From Saccoglossus kowalevskii (lineage: Eukaryota; Hemichordata; Enteropneusta; Harrimaniidae): a DNA stretch of 37,525 bases. Shown one piece after another: positions 33,692 through 37,525 of this stretch; position 1 is the first letter of the stretch; the number at the start of each line of letters is the position of its first letter. The stretch lies in the NCBI RefSeq assembly GCF_000003605.2, contig NW_003113967.1, forward strand, positions 98,586 through 136,110, given 5' to 3'. The notes beneath the pieces are model-generated. The model was not told the origin of the DNA. It did not search any database and saw only the letters and a program-made list of their open reading frames with translations. The translations under genes were made by a program, and so were the position numbers.

Positions 33692-35701
33692 TGCACCGAA
33701 TTACCCGATTTTGTAGTACGGGATTCACGGTGTTTAACTGAAATTTTATAGAAATCCATCGAAAATACGTCGTTCCAGTATCCAGATCCATCCGTTTCAG
33801 ATTTACCGCTTCTGCTATATCAACTTCCAAATTAATGTGTTTGCTTTTATTTTCTGTGGGATATCTGAAATGCGTATAACTATAGTAGTATCAATTTGAC
33901 TCCGGTTAGAGTAAAAAGATTGACTTTAGGTTGAGGATTACTCATCAATAAAAATACTCAGAATATATTTATAGAAAATTTGTACTGGTAAATTGGCCAA
34001 TATAAGAAGGTACAAGACAGTTTCACAAACATGATAGATTTGAGGTGAACATGTTGTCCATGTAGTATTACAGGATATTACTGAAACTGTCGTATTTTTA
34101 CAAATAAGCCCGCACTTTCCTCTTGTTATATTGTTCATTTTCTCTTCCATAGGGTCCCAACTCCTTAAACCGCGCAAAGTTATATCACGTTTATCGATAA
34201 AAAAAAGAAAAGCCTGAAAATAATGATTCGTGACTTTGGGGTTTGGAGTCACTAGTATTTTTTTCAGTAATGTAATGTTTTTACTGAGCACTGGTTTCTA
34301 TAATGGAGATATCATCATGTCATATAACTGTTAGCTGATAGTATACAGGGGTGAAACAAATTTACAGACTAATGGCATTTGTGTGTAAGAAATAACAACA
34401 GAATCCTGTTCCACAATGTTACAAAACACTAATCTACCAATGTCATTGCCATGCCGTCTTTGATCAACTTTGAAATATCGGGCTTCCTGTACCTGACTTC
34501 ATTCAGTTGCATTTTTGGGACAGTTACTCATCGACAGAACAGGGATCCATCAGGTTACCGCTGTGATCACAGTTAATACGTGTGGAATCTCGTGTCGATT
34601 ATTGCGTACGAGGCACCAATGTGGTTGGCGCTGTACTGTGTATCATCAAATTCAAGAACCGGAGGATGGATGAATAAAACATAAGGTGAAAATAAACGAA
34701 TATGAGATCTGTGTCTAGATTACCCAGGATTCTAGTCTGGTAAGAAATTGTGCGTTTTAGACATTAAAGGCAACCAGACAACAATTCTTCGTGTTAACAA
34801 AATACTCTGGATAATAATTTTGACAAATCTGCACCGACCAAATAAATACACTTATTTTTTTTTTTATAATTTTCTCTCTCAAGCAGTAACCAGAAATGTT
34901 GCTCAAAATGGCTAGTGTTTCGTTATTTAGTCGTTCGTCATTCAGATTATTATAGATTTCCATTGATCGAAACAATAACGACGCTGAAAACTACCTTCTT
35001 TACTTACGCCACGGACACGCATCGTCGATAGAGGGCACTGTTTATACGACTGGTTATGTCAAGAAATACAGTAACCACTCATGCAATTACAAAGTTTGTT
35101 TTGCCTGTCTGAACTCTAATTATACTACAGGGTCCCATTAAGTAGATCGTCGCGCTTGTTTACTTTCTGCGCGCGTGTGCATGCGCAGTAACTGGTTGGC
35201 AGGAACCGGTCGTTCGTACCTAAAGATCCTCTTCCCCTCGCACGGCTTCGTATCCATTTATCTCTCTTTCCACGAACACGTGCGGTAAGCCTACTAGTAT
35301 ACATAAGCATGTTTGTTTAAGGTCGTATGTGATTGAGCGCGATAACAAATTATCGACTAATCAGATCCGTTGTTACAAATATTAAAATTCCAAATATGTC
35401 GTCCTTGTGAGCAGTCTCCTGCCCGGGTGAGCAGTTCGCGTTGATTACAAACATTCACCGTTTCATTTATTCAGAAGGGTTTCCGGTCTATGCTTTCACC
35501 ATTCTCGAGTGTGTATGCGCAGTAGGCCGGGATAATATATTCAACACGAAATTAGGCCGATATGACGTATAATTATGTCTGTCAAAACTGCGTTATCGTA
35601 ATTGATCTGCACCGATGAGAATCACTTCCCGCGATCACATGTGACCGGTACGATTATGTCGGCGAAAGATTAAGTAGCCCCCAATTTTTAGCTTATTTTT
35701 A

Positions 35702-35965
35702 TTATTCCAGAAACGTTGCATGTGGTAGTTGCATCGGTCCTAGGATAGGTTGGTCCTGAATTTGAACTTGGGATTGAACATCTCTATCTGTGTAATCAGT
35801 GGCTGTGTGCACGCTTTTTTTAGTGACTGGTGTGTGAGTGTGACACAGATTCGACGGGGCGGTCGAAACCACTGGACGAGTTCCATGCAGATTCAATGTA
35901 CTTGTACCTTCATTCGTGTCACAACGTTGACATCCAGCGTCGGTTGTAATTTTTGACACACGCAT
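35702..35965 (-). other. Intronic open frame of 87 codons, antisense to the channel gene
   Basis: The minus strand reads an ATG-initiated frame with a balanced composition (C, H, T, Q and P present, few K/N/I) that differs from the AT-driven frames around it. It includes two close Cys pairs near the start (CQRC), but no domain was recognised. The opposite strand is also open over 35750-35956, which shows the region is simply poor in stops. It could be a small exon, a mobile-element relic or chance. Confidence 0.15.
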
Positions 35966-37008
35966 ATAATGTAAACAGTTGTATTTATTCGTAGTAAATA
36001 TGGGGGAGGAAGGTCAACACAGATTGACAAATTGACATGTACTGGTCGTGGCATTTCACACTGTACTAATTCTTAATTAATATCCGAGACAATCACTACA
36101 GCAATCAAGGTCGCCTTCCTAAAAATAAACAGAAAAAACAACAACATATTCCTGTACTAGGAGGAGGAGGAGCATTCTGATTGGTCCAACTGTGGCGGCA
36201 CAATATACCATAAACCATATTCTCATAGGATACTTCTAGATACTGTAAAATCATTTATTTTCACTGACATTCATTTCATTATTTTTATGTTTTGAGCATA
36301 TTCACTGTGTTTTAATTGCACGAATTTGTCAAGAAAACAATGAATTTTATTATTATTTCACATGTTTATGTATATCTAATTTAGCAGTAACATGTGGAGA
36401 TAGTAAGCTGGAACATTATACCTAGAAGATTTCGTTATGCGCCCTACTATTCTGCTGGGTACAAATTTCGCTTCAATCCATATATTCTGTTATGGCAGAC
36501 TTTGTCCACTTATTGAGGGACTGATGAACCTGTGAGCGTCACTAATGAGGCGTATAAGTATATTATAAATAAACCGCTCACGTACGTAAAGATGAACTCA
36601 TCCTTTAAATGCGTTCGACCGCGTCGACCTACATTCGTTGTACGCACGCATACCCACCCAACTGTGTATTACGTAACTTATTATTGGAATTATACTACCT
36701 GGCCCATTAGAAATATCCCTCTGCCTGTGCTCTAGTTCAAAGTAATGTATTTAGAATCAATTGTGTTAAATCTGTATGCATAAAGACCTTGCGCATTAGT
36801 TTTTTGTATAAATTTATTTGTAAATCGTATTTCGTTGTGGACAATATATGTCCTCTGTAATATGTTGATTGGAATCATGCACATTTGAAGTATGTGAAAT
36901 TTTAATCATTGTAATTGGCAAAATAAAATTGTTTTGAAAATGAATTTATGTGTTAGGTGTTTTTAATGGTATTAAATTATTCATTAAGTTTTTTTCTATC
37001 GCTCACAG

Positions 37009-37122
37009 GTTGTGTCGTCTCCAAAAAAGATAGCCATGCATTATTTACGTGGCTGGTTTGTCATTGATGCAGTGGCTGCTATTCCGTTTGATTTATTACA
37101 ATTTGCGATCAAAACTGACGAG
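37009..37122 (+). CDS. KCNH (ERG/Kv11 subfamily): ERG-type voltage-gated potassium channel, exon encoding S3
   Basis: This 38-codon, phase 0-0 exon continues the channel. [20 protein letters not shown] leads into S3, followed by [18 protein letters not shown]. The two acidic S3 residues conserved in ERG channels (in FVID and PFD) are present, completing the acidic set that works with the S4 arginines. The acceptor is TCGCTCACAG|GTT, the donor GAG|GTAAGT at 37123. Together with the previous exon it totals 429 bp (143 codons), which equals the length I recall for human KCNH2 exon 6 covering the same segment. The S4, pore and cNBHD exons should lie to the right of the window; none is recognised in the remaining 400 bases. 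Confidence 0.93.
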
Positions 37123-37403
37123 GTAAGTCATGACGCGTCTCTATGACATCGAAGGTTTTTATCTTTTATTTAATGTGATTGTCACTCAGTGTCCTGGAGG
37201 AGCAAATAGAGGAAGATAAAGGGTAAAATAATCGGATATGATAACACTAATTTGAGACTAAGTATTGCGTACGTGAGACCTGTACACAAACATGGGGACA
37301 TTCTGTTTCCCCGTTTTTGCTTTTTAGAGTGCACCAGGTGTGCAGATGTCATTTAAGACATTCCGCATGATATCGCGTCTTATCTACAAGTAATCGTCAC
37401 GTG
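37123..37403 (+). other. Start of the next ERG channel intron
   Basis: It begins with GTAAGTCATG at 37123. No S4 exon (arginine-rich RLLRLVRV-like) is found before the repeat that ends the window. A short frame near 37350-37390 (KTFRMISRLIYK) is not a match to S4. Confidence 0.75.

Positions 37404-37525
<122 letters not shown>

Larger units (their letters stand above)
27911..37008 (+). other. 9.1-kb phase-0 intron of the ERG channel gene
   Basis: It runs from GTGAGT at 27911 to a pyrimidine-rich TTTTTTTCTATCGCTCACAG ending at 37008. Joining the flanking exons gives the continuous ERG sequence NLGE-VVSSPKK, which fixes both ends. No nested gene could be confirmed. CpG-dense patches occur at about 28550-28880 and 35130-35300. 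A-rich runs lie near 31045-31110. Intronic open frames up to 117 codons show no recognisable domain. Confidence 0.85.

Noticed and set aside
33938-34291. 117-codon minus-strand frame in the channel intron
   Set aside because: No domain or homologue recognised. A frame of this length is expected by chance among six frames over 37 kb.
37350-37392. KTFRMISRLIYK as the S4 exon
   Set aside because: Lacks the regular every-third-residue arginine pattern and the expected flanking residues, and ends at a stop without a GT donor.

Overview
The window looks like a stretch of an animal genome, probably a marine invertebrate. It is AT-rich and gene-poor, with long non-coding stretches, DNA transposons and short interspersed repeats. 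Splice signals follow GT-AG. There is an intronless class A GPCR and exons of an ERG-type (Kv11/KCNH) potassium channel. I cannot fix the species from the sequence alone.

Left third (1-10.1 kb, minus strand): remains of a small family of single-exon rhodopsin-like GPCRs. One member is intact (9159-10022, 287 aa). A second (about 415-1188) is a clear pseudogene with stops, a frameshift, a missing 3' end and an in-frame 105-bp tandem duplication of TM1. A third (about 7300-7440) survives only as a TM1 scrap. The intact gene and the pseudogene both carry a TRA triplet in place of the usual E/DRY.

Middle (10.5-19.5 kb): four diverged partial copies of one dispersed repeat. One copy is split by a 1.0-kb pogo/Tigger-like DNA transposon that contains a 543-base assembly gap. 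Another copy holds a 35-bp perfect palindrome flanked by 8-bp direct repeats. For both insertions, sister repeats supply the empty site. Between the copies, minus-strand open segments in changing frames (about 13.8-17.7 kb) look like a decayed gene for a large protein. A lipid-transfer-protein-like origin is possible but unproven.

19.5-27.5 kb: a 268-bp tandem duplication with conserved hairpins, a promoter-like block (two CRE plus GC-box modules and a TATA box), a 565-bp inverted-repeat element with 10-bp target duplications, and otherwise unassigned sequence.

Right part (27.6-37.5 kb, plus strand): two consecutive coding exons of an ERG channel, S1-S2 (27596-27910) and S3 (37009-37122), separated by a 9.1-kb phase-0 intron. 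The gene runs off the right edge inside a long TTTA repeat. The PAS/eag N-terminus was not found in the window. Either its exons lie to the left, or this exon is used with a short alternative N-terminus starting near 27557.
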